Made by a program: the position numbers and the translations under genes. A DNA stretch of 64,000 nt from Archangiaceae bacterium (GTDB lineage: Bacteria; Myxococcota; Myxococcia; Myxococcales; Myxococcaceae). Under the pieces are notes generated by a model that was not told where the DNA came from, searched no databases, and worked only from the letters and a program-made list of their open reading frames with translations. The DNA is taken from positions 496,001-560,000 of the forward strand of contig JADJNS010000001.1 of assembly GCA_016714225.1 (NCBI GenBank), read 5' to 3'. Of this stretch, positions 40,684 to 50,596 are shown in pieces (positions within the stretch are counted from its first letter, which is position 1; each line of letters opens with the position of its first letter).

Positions 40684-42346
40684 GTGCTGGCGGTGACGCT
40701 GGCGCTGGTGTCCGGCTGCACCCGGTGGGACGAGGTGAAGCAGGGCTACTGCAGCACCCACGCCGGCCAGGGCAACTGCTCGGGCGCGGTGGGTGGAGGC
40801 AGCGCGGGCTCGGGCGGCTCGGGTGGAGGCAGCGCTGGCGGCGCCGGCGGCGGCAGTGCCGGAGGGGTGGCCTTCGAGTTCGACGGCGGGCCCCCGGTCG
40901 ACTGGGCGGTGCGCCTCGGCGGCACCAAGGAAGACGACGCCCTCGCTCTGGTGATGGACGCGCGCGGCGGCGAGCTCGCGCTCACCGGCCGCTTCACCTC
41001 GACCCTGGCGGTGCCCCGAGGCGCCACCTGGAACGCGGGTGGCCCCGGCTCGGTGGGCAGCTTCGTGGCCCGCTTCGACCCGACCGACGGCGGCCTGCTC
41101 GGGGCCGTCGGCTGGCGGTGCGGCGACAGCAACAACGGCGGGTACCCCCTGCCGAACAGCCCGCTGACCTTTACCGACGCCGGCCTGGTGGTCGGCTCGA
41201 GCTGCGTCAACCCTCCCACCTTCAGGCTCTTCGACCTCGACGGGGGCAGCCTCGAGCTCGACGGGGGCTACGGGTTGGCCGACGGCGGCTCTCGCGTCGC
41301 CGGCACCGAGCTGTTCGTGCTGCGGGTGAGCCCCGACCCCCGCGCTGAAGTTCTACGGCACGCCCGGCTTCGGCTCGGAGCGCTTCAAGGGCACCGTGCA
41401 GCTCGCCGGTGACGACCGGCCCTGGTTCCTCTCTGCGGTCGATGCTCCGCACGGCGGCGACCTGCTGCCCATCGACGCCGTCACCGACGGCGGCAACGCG
41501 CCGCACCTGGCGCGGCTCTCGGCGTACGACTTCACCCCGCTGCACGTCGACCTCTTCGACTGCCCGGGCACCCACGTGTCTGAATGGGAGAACCTGGTCT
41601 GGCACGGCGAGTCGGGTCGGGTCTTCGCGGTGCTGCGCACCTCGGCCAACCCGATGAACGGCAACTGCACCGCGGTGGTGCCCGGGGCCTTCTTCGGCGG
41701 CGGCGCCGGCACCATTCAGCCCGGGCTGCACCGCCTGCTGTTCGGCCTGGAAAACGACGGCGACTCGGCGCTCGGCGGGCTGGTCACCTTTCTCGGAGAC
41801 GAGCCAGCCGACGCGGGCGCGCTCGCGCTGGTCGCCGATGGTCACGACAGCCTGTGGGGCGCCGGTACCGTGCTGGGCAGCCTCCAAGGCGTGACGGTGC
41901 CCGTGCCCACCCTCTCGGTGTTCAACCTCGACACCCAGCACTTCGGGGTGCTGTTCAGAAACTGGCGCGCTGAAGGCGCCGGTCACGCCGAGCTCGACGA
42001 CCTGGCGGTGCTCCCCAGCCAGCAAATCTGGGTGCTCGGCACCGTGAGCGGCTCGATGGTGCCCGAAGACGGCGGCACGGCGGTGGTGACCTCGATCGAC
42101 TCCGACACCGACGGCTTCTTGATGCGCCTCAACCCCTCGACCCTCGCGCCGGTGGCGAAGGTGGTGTTCGGCAACCCCCACGTCTCCGAGCGCATGGTGA
42201 AGATGGTGGTGCGCCCGCCCTACGCATACGTGCTCGCCACCGCCACCCCGCGCCCCGGCGCCGAAGGCCCCTACGTCTTCGGCGGCTTCGACCTGGGCAG
42301 CCTCGACTCGCGCGACGTGCTGGTGTTTCGCATCAAGCTGCCCTGA
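40684..42346 (+). CDS. Gly-rich lipoprotein with beta-propeller-like repeats (apparent frameshift)
   Basis: A lipoprotein (VTLALVSGC) with a short Cys pair, a Gly/Ser linker (VGGGSAGSGGSGGGSAGG), then repeats of the type VDWAVRLGGTKEDDALALVMD, LALTGRFTSTL and VARFDPTDGG, giving a propeller or beta-helix. The first half runs to about 41348 in one frame and the second (FYGTPGFGSERFKGT onward) is in the next. An extra C in the CCCCC run at 41337-41341 explains it; removing one gives GAC CCC GCG CTG AAG TTC. It uses a GTG start, because the ATG at 40674 is out of frame. Confidence 0.65.
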
Positions 42347-45300
42347 CTACTTCTTCTCGGCCAGCATCTCGCGGCCCTGCACCAGGTCGACCTCGCCGGC
42401 GAACTGGCTGAACTTGTCGTAGTCCTTCGGCTGCACGCGGGCCATCTCGATGCGGTACCGCTCGGTGATGCTCACCACCCGCCCCGCCACCTTCTCGTGC
42501 CGCTCGTACTTGCCGAACGGGCAGCCCACCTTCACCTCGGGCAGCGCGCCGTTGAGCGCGAACCCCTCGGGCAGGGTGAGCGTGGCGGTCGTGACGTTCT
42601 CTTCCACCGAGTCGAGAAACAGCGGCGTCTTGCGCGCGCCCAGCTGCAGGTACCGCCGCCCCAGCAGCGCGGGGAAGGTGGCCTGCGAGAACACCAGCGC
42701 CTTGCCTTCGGCCCGTGCGAACCGCGGAGCGCTGAACGCGTAGCGCACCGTCACGCTCGCCCCCACCGCGCGCTTGGTGTCGAGCTCGAGCTTCGCCAGC
42801 TCGGCGCCGCCGAAGTACCGCGACAGCGCCTGCTGCAGCGCCTGCTCGCGTTGGTCGGGCGGTACCGCCTCGAGCGCCTCGGCCAGCTGCGCGGCGCCGA
42901 ACCCCACGTAGGTCTCGCTGCCTTCGCCCTTGAGCGCGCCGTCTTCGGTCAGGGTGAGCTTCAAGGTCACCTGCTTGCCCGAGCTCACGTTCGACTTCGG
43001 CGTCTTGACCCGCTCGAGCGGGTGGCCCGGCTCGGGCAGCAGAAACGCCTCGCGCTCGGCGGCCGCCTCGGGCAGCTCTCCGAACGGGCCGAAGCGGTAC
43101 ACCGGGTCGAGCCAGATGAAGCCCTGCTCGGGCACCTCGACGCGCAGGCACAGGTACGGCAGCAGCGCCTCGGCGGGGAAGGTGTACTTCGCCGGGTCCG
43201 ACGCGAAGGTGCGCACCGCCGCCATGCGCGGGCGAAAGCCGAGGGCTTTCAGCGCCGCGTACTCGAGCATCAGCCGGCTGCCGCGGTCTTGCGCCACGCT
43301 CGCCGCGGCCGAGAGCTGCAGCCCGTTGTCACGGCCCGACAGCTTCTGCATCACCGCCTCGTGCACCGCCTGCACCGCCTCGCGGCCGCTCTTGCCCTTC
43401 GCCGCTTCGCGCGCGAACCGTTCGACCTCGAAGGTCACCTGGCCCTGGTCGACGAACGCGTCGGCGTAGGCGGTGATGACGCCCTCGTTGTCGGTCTGCC
43501 CTGCGCCCACGCTCACGAACGGCAGCCACTCGTTGCCGCTGGGCGGGCCGTTGGGCTCGGGCAGGTACGGCGGCACCCGGCGCTCTTCGTGGAAGTACAC
43601 CTCTTCGCCGTCGCGCTGCTCGGGCTGCTGCGACTTCATGTTGTGCGCGTCGACCTTCATGCCGGTGCCGAGCGGCGCCGAGACCACGTAGGTGCTCCAG
43701 TTGTTGGGCTGCCTCGCGATCTGAAAATAGAAGCTCGAGGCGGTGAAGCCCGGCTGCGCGGGCCCCCGCGGCCCGTGCGCCAAGAGGTACTCGTACTCGA
43801 CGAAGTCACCCACCTCGACCCCGGGCAGGCTCACCGTGTCTTTGCCTTCGATGCTCTCGGGCTCGAGGGTGCGCCCGTCGGCCTTCAGGGTTCGCATCTT
43901 CAGCACGTACGCGCCCTGCGGCACGTCGACCTCGGCGAGGTCTTGAATGCCCGACTGGTCGAGCGCCTTCTGGATGATGTGAATGCGGTCGACCATCGAG
44001 CCATCGGGAAAGACCTTCACCGCCGCGGCGTCGAGCACGTAGGCCCCCGGAGCGTCTTCGTCGCCCGGCGCCGCCGCGTAGGCCTTGAGCGCCTCTTCGG
44101 TGCTGATGGCGTCACGGTCGAGCAGCTCTTTGCCGGTGCGCATGCGCTCGACGGTGCGGCGGGTCGGCAGGTCTCCGCCGTCGAGCAGCAGCGCCTTCTC
44201 GCGCGCCGCCAGCGCCTCGTTGGGCTTGCCCTCGAGCTCGTAGACGTCGGCCAGCTGCTTGAGCAGCAGCGCGCTGCGCGGCCACAGCTTGAGCTCTCGC
44301 TCGAGCACCGCGCGCGCGTCGCCGTAGCGGCGCATCGAGACGTAGAGGTTCGCCAGCGAGGTGGCCACCGGCAGGTGGGTCTCGTCGCTGGCCAGCAGCT
44401 CTTCGTAGAGCCTCACCCCGCGCTCGAGGTTGCCCCGCGTCTTGGCGGCCTCGGCCTCGCGGGCGATGGAGTTCGAGCACTGCCGCACCTGCTCGAGCGC
44501 CTGGGCCTGCTCGGCGATGGCGTCGCGCCGCACCGCCAGGTCGTAGACCATGCCCAGCGCCTCGCAGTACCCGTCGAGCGCCTGGTTCGCGGCCTTGGCG
44601 GTGAGCGCCGCCTGCGCGTCGATGCCCAGCGCCAGCTGCGCGCGGGCCTCGAGCATCGACAGCTGCGCCGGCGCCGGCTTCGCCACGCGCGCGCCTGGCC
44701 CAGCACCTCGAGCGCCTCGATGTTGCGGGCGTCGTCGAGGTTGAGCTGCGCGATGTCGAGCAGCGCCGCCACGTAGCCCTTGTCGGCCTCGAGCGCCGCC
44801 TCGAGGTCGCGGGTGGCGCGGCCCTTCGCCACCTTGGGCGGCACCGAGCGGTCTTGCATGCTCAGCTGCGCGGCGAGCACCCGCACCGCGGCCCCGCCGA
44901 AGCCCGGGGGCAGCGCCTCGAGCGCGGCCCTGGCGCCGTCGCGGTCTCGGGTCAGCGCGTCGCGCGCGGCGATGAAGCGCGCCAGCGCGGGGCCCAGCTC
45001 GGGCTCGAGCGCGCGCACGAACGACGCCGCCGAGACGTAGACGCCCTTGGGCTCGCTCTTGGGCGTGTAGCGCGACGGGGCCCACCGGCCGGGCGCCGGG
45101 CCGCGCGCCGCGCTGAAGGTCACCTCGGCGGGAGCGCCGTCGAGCCGCGACACCGAGAGGTAGAGGTGACCCTGCGCCTCGTCTTTCGCGCAGCGCACCA
45201 TCAGCCGGTGCTTGCCGGCGTCGAGGTCGACCGAGACCGCGCTCACGGTCGAGGCGGGTCGCTCCCAGGTGCGCCGCAAGAAGAGCGGGGTGCCGTCGAG

Positions 45301-46110
45301 CGTGGCGGCGTGGTCCATACCGCTCACCGTACGCACCACGTACGCGCCCGCGCTCTTGGCCTCGAAGTCGACTGCCACCAGGTACACGTCGCCGCTCTGG
45401 GGCTCGCCCGAGAGCGAGAAGCGGCCGTCGGCGAAGTGCAGCTCGCGCAGGTCGAGCTGACCGAAGGGGCCGCGTGCGGGGGCCATCGTGCCGGTCTGCT
45501 CGGGCGCGGTGGGCCGCTCGAGCTCGAGCAGGTGGTACGCCGAGAACGGGCCCATCAGGGTGAGCACGGTGGGCACGCCCTGCGCGCGAATGATGCCGTC
45601 GTGCTGCGCGACCTCGCGCCGCGCGAGGTGAATGTTGGCCAGCGACGCGCGCAACAGCGAGCTGGCGTCGGCCACCGTGCCCTGCGCCAGGATTCCCGGC
45701 ACGCGGGTCGCGATGAGCGCGTCGAGCGAGATGGCGGTGCCGGCGAGGTCGAAGACGATGCGCGCAGCCGACGCGCACAGCGGGTGGCGCGGCGCGCGCT
45801 CGCACAGGTCCAGCGCGGCGCCCGTCGCCGCGTCCAGCTTCGCGGCGCGCAGGGCGAGCAGCGCCTGGCCGTAGAGCGCGAGCGGCTCTCTCGCGTCGGC
45901 CTGGGTGGCGGCCGAGAAGCGCGCGTGCGCCTTCTCGGCGTCGTTCTGCATCAGCCAGGCGTGAAACCCGGCCAGCGCCAGGGTGTGCCCCGAGGCCCGC
46001 GGGTCGGCCGCGTCGGCCTCGGCCTCTTCCAGCGCGCTGGTCGGCGTGGAGACGCGGTGAAGAAAACAGGCCGACGACAGCAGCACGAGCGGGACGAGGA
46101 GCCGAAGCAC
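42347..46110 (-). CDS. TPR/DUF3857-transglutaminase-like lipoprotein (apparent frameshift)
   Basis: A ~1250-residue lipoprotein (signal LVLLSSAC, Cys 15). The N-terminal ~500 residues are TPR-like with two beta-rich inserts. A TPR stretch follows (NLYVSMRRYGDARAVLERELKLWP, QLADVYELEGKPNEALAAREK), then a DUF3857-type domain (VDRIHIIQKALDQSG) and a transglutaminase-like region (QAVHEAVMQKLSG, RGSRLMLEYAALKALGFRPRMA). The two frames meet near 44685-44695 in CGCGCGCG (minus GCGCGCGCG): a 1- or 2-base indel there joins EVLGQAR and RVAKPAPAQLS. Both halves keep coding bias, so I read one gene. Role unknown. Confidence 0.7.
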
Positions 46111-46131
46111 GGCGGCGGACCATACACTGCT

Positions 46132-46166
46132 CCCTCGCCCCTCGCGGGAGAGGGTTCTGGGTGGGG
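46132..46166. repeat. REP-like palindromic repeat
   Basis: CCCTCGCCCCTCGCGGGAGAGGG then TTCTGGGTGGGG (given in two parts), between two minus-strand genes (46110 and 46192). The CCCTC..GAGGG arms pair. This CCCTCnCCC-GGGAGAGGG-TTGGGTGAGGG pattern is a well-known type of short dispersed bacterial repeat. Confidence 0.6.
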
Positions 46167-46191
46167 AGCGAACGCGGCAGAGCGAAGCGGC

Positions 46192-47226
46192 TCAGCGAAG
46201 ACGCGAGCGCCGTCTGACCCAACCGAGCGCAGCCAACATCAACAGGCCGGCCGGCGAGCCCGAGCACCCGCAGCCGCGCGGAGACATCGGATCATCGGGG
46301 CCCGCGTCTGCCGTCACGCCGCCGCCGCCATTGCCGCCATTGCCGCCAGCGCCACCCGCGGCCGCACCGCCGGCGCTGGCTCCGCCCGCAGTGCCAGCGC
46401 CACCGGCCGACCCACCCCCCGCGGTACCACCCCCCGCTCCGCCTCCCGAGCCCGCGTCGGGCAGCGGGTCTTTCTGGGAGAGGTACAGCTCGATGAAGCC
46501 GGTCTTGGTGTCGACGCGCGAGTCGCTGCCCACCCCGCACGAGGCGCTCGTGGTGGTCGAGTGCACGCCAATCACCCGCTCGACCCCGTCGGGGAACAGG
46601 TGCAGCCCCGGCCCGCCCGAGTCGCCGCTGCAGATGCCCAGCGCGCCGGCGGTGCCGAAGTCGAACGACTGCGCGCCCACCGCGGCAATCGCCGCCACCG
46701 CCGCGCGGCGCGTGCCGCTGCTCTGCCCGTTCGTCGCGCTGTCGCGCCCGTAGCCCACCAGGGTCACGCTCTCGCCCACCGTCGGCGCCACGTGAGACAG
46801 CGCCACCGGCTTCAGCCCCGCCGGCACCGAGTCGAGCAGCAGCATCGCCACGTCGTAGTCGGGGCTGTCTCCCACCGGGCTCCACATCGGGTGCAGCCGG
46901 TACTCGACCATGTGGTGAATGTCGGCCGAGGTGAGGCCCTGGTCGGTGGGCTTGTTCACCGCGATGACGTTGACCCCCGTCGCACCGCGCCGCGCCGGGT
47001 CGATGCAGTGCGCCGCCGTCAGCAGCGTGTGCGAGCTCACCAGCGTGGCCGAGCAGATGGAGCTGCCCCCATCGGGCGTGAACGTCATGCCGAGCAGGAA
47101 CACCTCGCTGCGCTTCGAGCCCGCGTCGGCGCTGCCGCCGAGAATCGGCTGCTCGACGAACGTAAGCCCGTCGCCCGGCTCGGGCGCGCAGCACACCAGA
47201 CACGACGCGAGCAGAAAGAATCTCAT
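46192..47226 (-). CDS. Trypsin-like serine protease with MYXO-CTERM tail
   Basis: This 344-residue secreted protease has a lipoprotein-like signal (FLLASCLVCC), then an S1 trypsin domain: TAAHC (H73), DYDVAML (D125) and GDSGGP (S203), so the triad is complete. A DAG/Gly-rich linker (DAGSGGGAGGGTAGGG ... GGAGGNGGNGGGG) leads to the MYXO-CTERM tail GCGCSGSPAGLLMLAALGWVRRR. It would be a cell-surface protease. The next gene (coiled-coil) overlaps its ATG by 4 bases, so they are coupled. Confidence 0.9.
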   Translation of the reverse strand: MRFFLLASCLVCCAPEPGDGLTFVEQPILGGSADAGSKRSEVFLLGMTFTPDGGSSICSATLVSSHTLLTAAHCIDPARRGATGVNVIAVNKPTDQGLTSADIHHMVEYRLHPMWSPVGDSPDYDVAMLLLDSVPAGLKPVALSHVAPTVGESVTLVGYGRDSATNGQSSGTRRAAVAAIAAVGAQSFDFGTAGALGICSGDSGGPGLHLFPDGVERVIGVHSTTTSASCGVGSDSRVDTKTGFIELYLSQKDPLPDAGSGGGAGGGTAGGGSAGGAGTAGGASAGGAAAGGAGGNGGNGGGGVTADAGPDDPMSPRGCGCSGSPAGLLMLAALGWVRRRSRLR

Positions 47227-48164
47227 CGCTGGCTCAGCACCTTCGACAGCCGTTCGCGTTCGGCGCGTTCGTTCTCGAGCAGCCGTCGCGCCTCGTCGCG
47301 CTGCTCCAGGGTCAGCAGCATCTCACGGTGCAGCGCCTCGTACTGCCGCTCGACCTCGCGCCAGCGCTCGGTGACCTGGGTGAGCTCGCCCTGGGCCGCG
47401 GCAGCGCGCTGCTCGAGCGCGGCGCTCGCCCGGCGATGGGCCTCGGCCGCCTCGCGCAGCGCCTGCTGGTGCGAATCGGCGAGCTGGGTGGCGGCGGCCT
47501 CGAGCGCCTTCACCCGCTCTTGCTCGGCAGCGAGGGTCTGCTCGAGCTCGCGCGCCCGGCTGCGCGTCTCGAGCAGCTTCTGCGCGGTGCCCTGGTGCTT
47601 CTCTTTTTCCTGCTGGAGCTGCTGCTCGACCTGCACCAGGTTGCCCGCCGCGTCGTCGAGCAGCCCCTGGTGCTCGGTCTCGGCCTCGTTGGCCTCGCGC
47701 CGCACGTCGTCGAGCGCCTGGTCGTGCAGCTCTTTCAGGCTGGCGATGGTCTTCTGGTGCTCTTCCACCAGGCGCTGGCGCTTCGCTTCTTCCTGCTGCG
47801 CCGCGACCGAGATGGCGGTGTCGGCCTCGGTCGACTTGTTCTTCAGCCGCTCGAGCTCGGTGGCCGCGCCGTCGAGCGCCGCCTCGAGCTCTTTCACCCG
47901 CGCGGCGAGCGTCTTGCCGTTCTCGCGCTCGGCTTCAATCTGGTCTTTGAGCAGCTCGTCGTCGGCGTTGTGCTTGCTCTTGGTGCCCTTGGCCGCCTTC
48001 AGCGCCTGCTCGAGCTCCTGCTCGGTCTTCTCGTGCGCGGCCTGCTCTTTCTGCAGCGCCTGCACGGCGGTGCGCGCCTCTTCCTGAGCGTGCTTGAGCT
48101 CTTCGGCCGCGCGCTTCATCAGCTCGAGGAGCTGGTCTTGAGACGGGGCGCCCCCCTTGGCCAT
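47223..48164 (-). CDS. Long coiled-coil protein
   Basis: This 313-residue protein is almost entirely heptad-type helix (QALQKEQAAHEKTEQELEQAL, RVKELEAALDGAATELERLK, ELEQTLAAEQERVKALEAAA), with no signal peptide or membrane segment. It resembles cytoskeletal or scaffolding coiled-coil proteins but has no recognisable end domain. Its TGA overlaps the protease start (4 bases), yet a cytoplasmic coiled coil and an exported protease have no clear link. Confidence 0.75.
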   Translation of the reverse strand: MAKGGAPSQDQLLELMKRAAEELKHAQEEARTAVQALQKEQAAHEKTEQELEQALKAAKGTKSKHNADDELLKDQIEAERENGKTLAARVKELEAALDGAATELERLKNKSTEADTAISVAAQQEEAKRQRLVEEHQKTIASLKELHDQALDDVRREANEAETEHQGLLDDAAGNLVQVEQQLQQEKEKHQGTAQKLLETRSRARELEQTLAAEQERVKALEAAATQLADSHQQALREAAEAHRRASAALEQRAAAAQGELTQVTERWREVERQYEALHREMLLTLEQRDEARRLLENERAERERLSKVLSQR

Positions 48165-48256
48165 GCGCCGTGTTTAGTACGACTGGGCCGCCCAAGCTCC
48201 TTTCGTCTGGGTGCATTTGTGGTGATGCGCGCGCGCCGCTCGGTTAACAAGCGCGC

Positions 48257-49240
48257 GTGTCCGCACCCCACGACGTCGAACAGAAGCCGCTCGAAGAGCT
48301 GCAGCGCCTCAAGACCGCCGAAGAGCTGCTCGAGCTCCGCGACAAGCGCAGGTCTCGCACCTCGCGCCTGACCACGGTGGGGCAGAGCATGCTCGCGTAC
48401 ATCGCGCTGGCCGGCTTCTTCGCCAACGCCTACCAGAGCTGCGTGAACAAGAAGCAGCAAGACGAGGCGGCCGAGCGCGAGCAGGGGCGCTGGGCGCAAG
48501 AGTTCAAGCGCGCGCAAGAGGCCGACAAGCACCGCGCCTTCTTCGAGACCAGCATTCTCGCCACCGACAAGGAGAACGACGACAAGCGCCTGGTCGGCTA
48601 CACCCTGCTGCAAGAGTTCGTCGCCGACCCCGACTTCAACTTCAAGGCGACGCTGATGCTGGAAGAGTCGCTCGCGCAGGAGCTGAAGAAGAACGAGCGC
48701 GAGGTCGGCCTCGACGACAGCGTGCGGGTGCAGATCGTCGCCATCGTCACCGCGCTCTCGCAGACCCGAGACTGCGACCGCCTGCAGCGCGCCGCGCTCA
48801 GCATCGACCGGGTGGCTCAGCGCCAGCTCAAGGTGAAAGACGCGGTCGAGTCGGGCGAGGTCTTCAACGTCTACGTGCGCCGGCTGATCGGCCGCGCCGC
48901 CATCGTCTGCAACTCGATGCACGAGTTTCGCCTGGTGCGGGCGCCGATTCGCGACACCCTGCGCAAGCTGCCCGGCATCGGGCAGCTCTCGGGCAACGTC
49001 ACCGCGGAGCAGGCCAACACCCGCATCGCCGAGATTCTGCGTCAGAAGTGCGATCAGGAAATCGAGACCAGCGGCGCGAGCGACTGCAAAGACGCGTACA
49101 AGGGCTGGGCCGAGCTGTGCAAGGCGCCGCCCGCGGTGCTGAAGAGCCGCGACGGCGGCAGCGCTCCCGACGGCGACCCGAAAGACGAAGCAGGCTCGTG
49201 CCAGGTGATGTCCGAGGCGCTGGTGGAGCTCGCGCATTGA
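48257..49240 (+). CDS. Hypothetical membrane-anchored protein
   Basis: This 327-residue protein starts GTG with a charged N-terminus (MSAPHDVEQKPLEELQRLKTAEEL), one transmembrane helix (GQSMLAYIALAGFFANAY, about residues 42-59) and a long helical extracytoplasmic or cytoplasmic body (KRLVGYTLLQEFVADPDF, RDTLRKLPGIGQLSGNV) with several Cys. No known family is recognised. Its stop TGA lies inside the TTGA start of the next gene, so the aldo-keto reductase is translationally coupled. Confidence 0.7.
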   Translation: MSAPHDVEQKPLEELQRLKTAEELLELRDKRRSRTSRLTTVGQSMLAYIALAGFFANAYQSCVNKKQQDEAAEREQGRWAQEFKRAQEADKHRAFFETSILATDKENDDKRLVGYTLLQEFVADPDFNFKATLMLEESLAQELKKNEREVGLDDSVRVQIVAIVTALSQTRDCDRLQRAALSIDRVAQRQLKVKDAVESGEVFNVYVRRLIGRAAIVCNSMHEFRLVRAPIRDTLRKLPGIGQLSGNVTAEQANTRIAEILRQKCDQEIETSGASDCKDAYKGWAELCKAPPAVLKSRDGGSAPDGDPKDEAGSCQVMSEALVELAH

Positions 49241-50022
49241 ACCCCCGCATCGTCTACGGCACCGCGTGGAAGGAAGAAGCCACCCAGGCCTGCGTCGAGC
49301 AGGCGCTGCGGGTCGGCTACCGCGCCATCGACACCGCGAACCAGCGCAAGCACTACTTCGAAGCCGGCGTGGGTGAGGCGGTCGCCAGGTCGGGGCTGCC
49401 GCGCGGCGAGCTGTGGCTGCAGACCAAGTTCACCTTTCTGCCCGGGCAAGACCAGCGGCTGCCCTACGACCCCAAGGCGCCCATCGCGCAGCAGGTCGAG
49501 CAGTCGGCGAACAGCTCGCTCGAGCACCTCAAGACCGACTACCTCGACAGCTACGTGCTGCACGGGCCGTCGGGCCGCAGCGGCTGGTCGGCGCACGACG
49601 CCGAGGCGTGGTCGGCGATGGAGACCCTGGTCGGCCGCGGCGTGGTGCTGGCGCTGGGCGTGAGCAACGTCTCGGTCGAGCAGCTCGAGGCGCTGTGCGC
49701 GCAGGCGAAGGTGCAGCCCAGTTACGTGCAGAACCGCTGCTACGCGCGCAACGGGTGGGACGCTGTGATGCGCACCGCGTGCAGGCAGCGCGGCATCGTG
49801 TACCAGGGCTTCTCGTTGCTGACGGCCAACGGCGAAGCGGTGCGGCAGGCGGCCCCCATCGCGCGGGTGCACCGCAAGACGCCCGAGCAGGTCATCTTCG
49901 CCCTGGCAGTGGCGCTGGGCATGCTGCCGCTCACCGGCTCGACCGACGCGGAGCACCTGAAGCAAGACCTCGAGGCGCTGGACGTGAAGCTCTCGCCGGC
50001 CGAGCTTCGCGAGCTGCAATGA
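49237..50022 (+). CDS. Aldo-keto reductase
   Basis: This 261-residue protein is a (beta/alpha)8 aldo-keto reductase with the tetrad D32 (AIDTAN), Y40 (KHYFEAGVG), K64 (LQTKFT) and H109 (YVLHGP). The NAD(P)H-binding tail is in VSNVSVEQLEAL and LPLTGSTDAEHL. It would reduce aldehydes or ketones. The start codon is TTG (49237), because TTGA overlaps the upstream stop by 4 bases and the alternative GTG/ATG codons lie inside the fold. A small gene follows with another 4-base ATGA overlap. Confidence 0.9.
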   Translation: MNPRIVYGTAWKEEATQACVEQALRVGYRAIDTANQRKHYFEAGVGEAVARSGLPRGELWLQTKFTFLPGQDQRLPYDPKAPIAQQVEQSANSSLEHLKTDYLDSYVLHGPSGRSGWSAHDAEAWSAMETLVGRGVVLALGVSNVSVEQLEALCAQAKVQPSYVQNRCYARNGWDAVMRTACRQRGIVYQGFSLLTANGEAVRQAAPIARVHRKTPEQVIFALAVALGMLPLTGSTDAEHLKQDLEALDVKLSPAELRELQ

Positions 50023-50483
50023 TTCGCCTGGCCGCCGCACTGCTGCTGCTGTGCAAGCCGGTCGAGCTGCGCAGCTTCGTGGCCAAGAGCAACAGCAAGC
50101 GGGCGATGCTGCTCGAGGTCACGCCCAAGAGCCTGACCCTGCGCGAGAGCGGCGCGGTGCTGTGGTCGACCGGGCAGGGCGGCTTCGCGGTGATGTTCGC
50201 CGACGACGACAGCTGGGTGGCCGTGAAGGGCCCCTACCCGGTGGGCTCGGTGCTGATCGCCGCCACCCGCGCGCGCGCGAAGCCGGTGTGGGTCGACCCG
50301 CTCACCGCGCTCAGCGACGAAGAGAAGAAGCGCGTGCCGGTCACCGACTGCGGCGTCTCGTGGTTCAAGGGGTGGAAAAACACGCCCCAGACCCTCGAGC
50401 TCACCGTCGACCAGGGCGACGCGGCACCTCTCACGCTGTATGTCGAGCCGAGCGGCCGCGTCATTCGTGAACGCGCGCGCTGA
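50019..50483 (+). CDS. Hypothetical small protein
   Basis: This 154-residue protein starts with a signal-like hydrophobic stretch (MIRLAAALLLLCKPV) and continues with a mixed body: SFVAKSNSKRAMLLEVTPKS, GGFAVMFADDDSWVAVKGPYP, TLELTVDQGDAAPLTLYVEPSG. The function is not known. Its ATG overlaps the aldo-keto reductase stop (ATGA), so it is the last gene of a three-gene run 48257-50483. A single Cys after the hydrophobic segment (LLLLC) could make it a lipoprotein. Confidence 0.65.
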   Translation: MIRLAAALLLLCKPVELRSFVAKSNSKRAMLLEVTPKSLTLRESGAVLWSTGQGGFAVMFADDDSWVAVKGPYPVGSVLIAATRARAKPVWVDPLTALSDEEKKRVPVTDCGVSWFKGWKNTPQTLELTVDQGDAAPLTLYVEPSGRVIRERAR

Positions 50484-50596
50484 AACACCGCGCGCCTCAA
50501 GCCCGTTGGCGAGCGAATGCAATTCGAGTCCGGCCGGCGTCACCGCCCACCGCGGTGCCTTTGACTGCCCGCCGCTTCGGCGACATCTCGCTGCAC

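Noticed and set aside
44854..48087. Large plus-strand frame of over 1000 residues
   Set aside because: It is antisense to the TPR protein, protease and coiled-coil genes; composition is Arg/Ser/His shadow-like.
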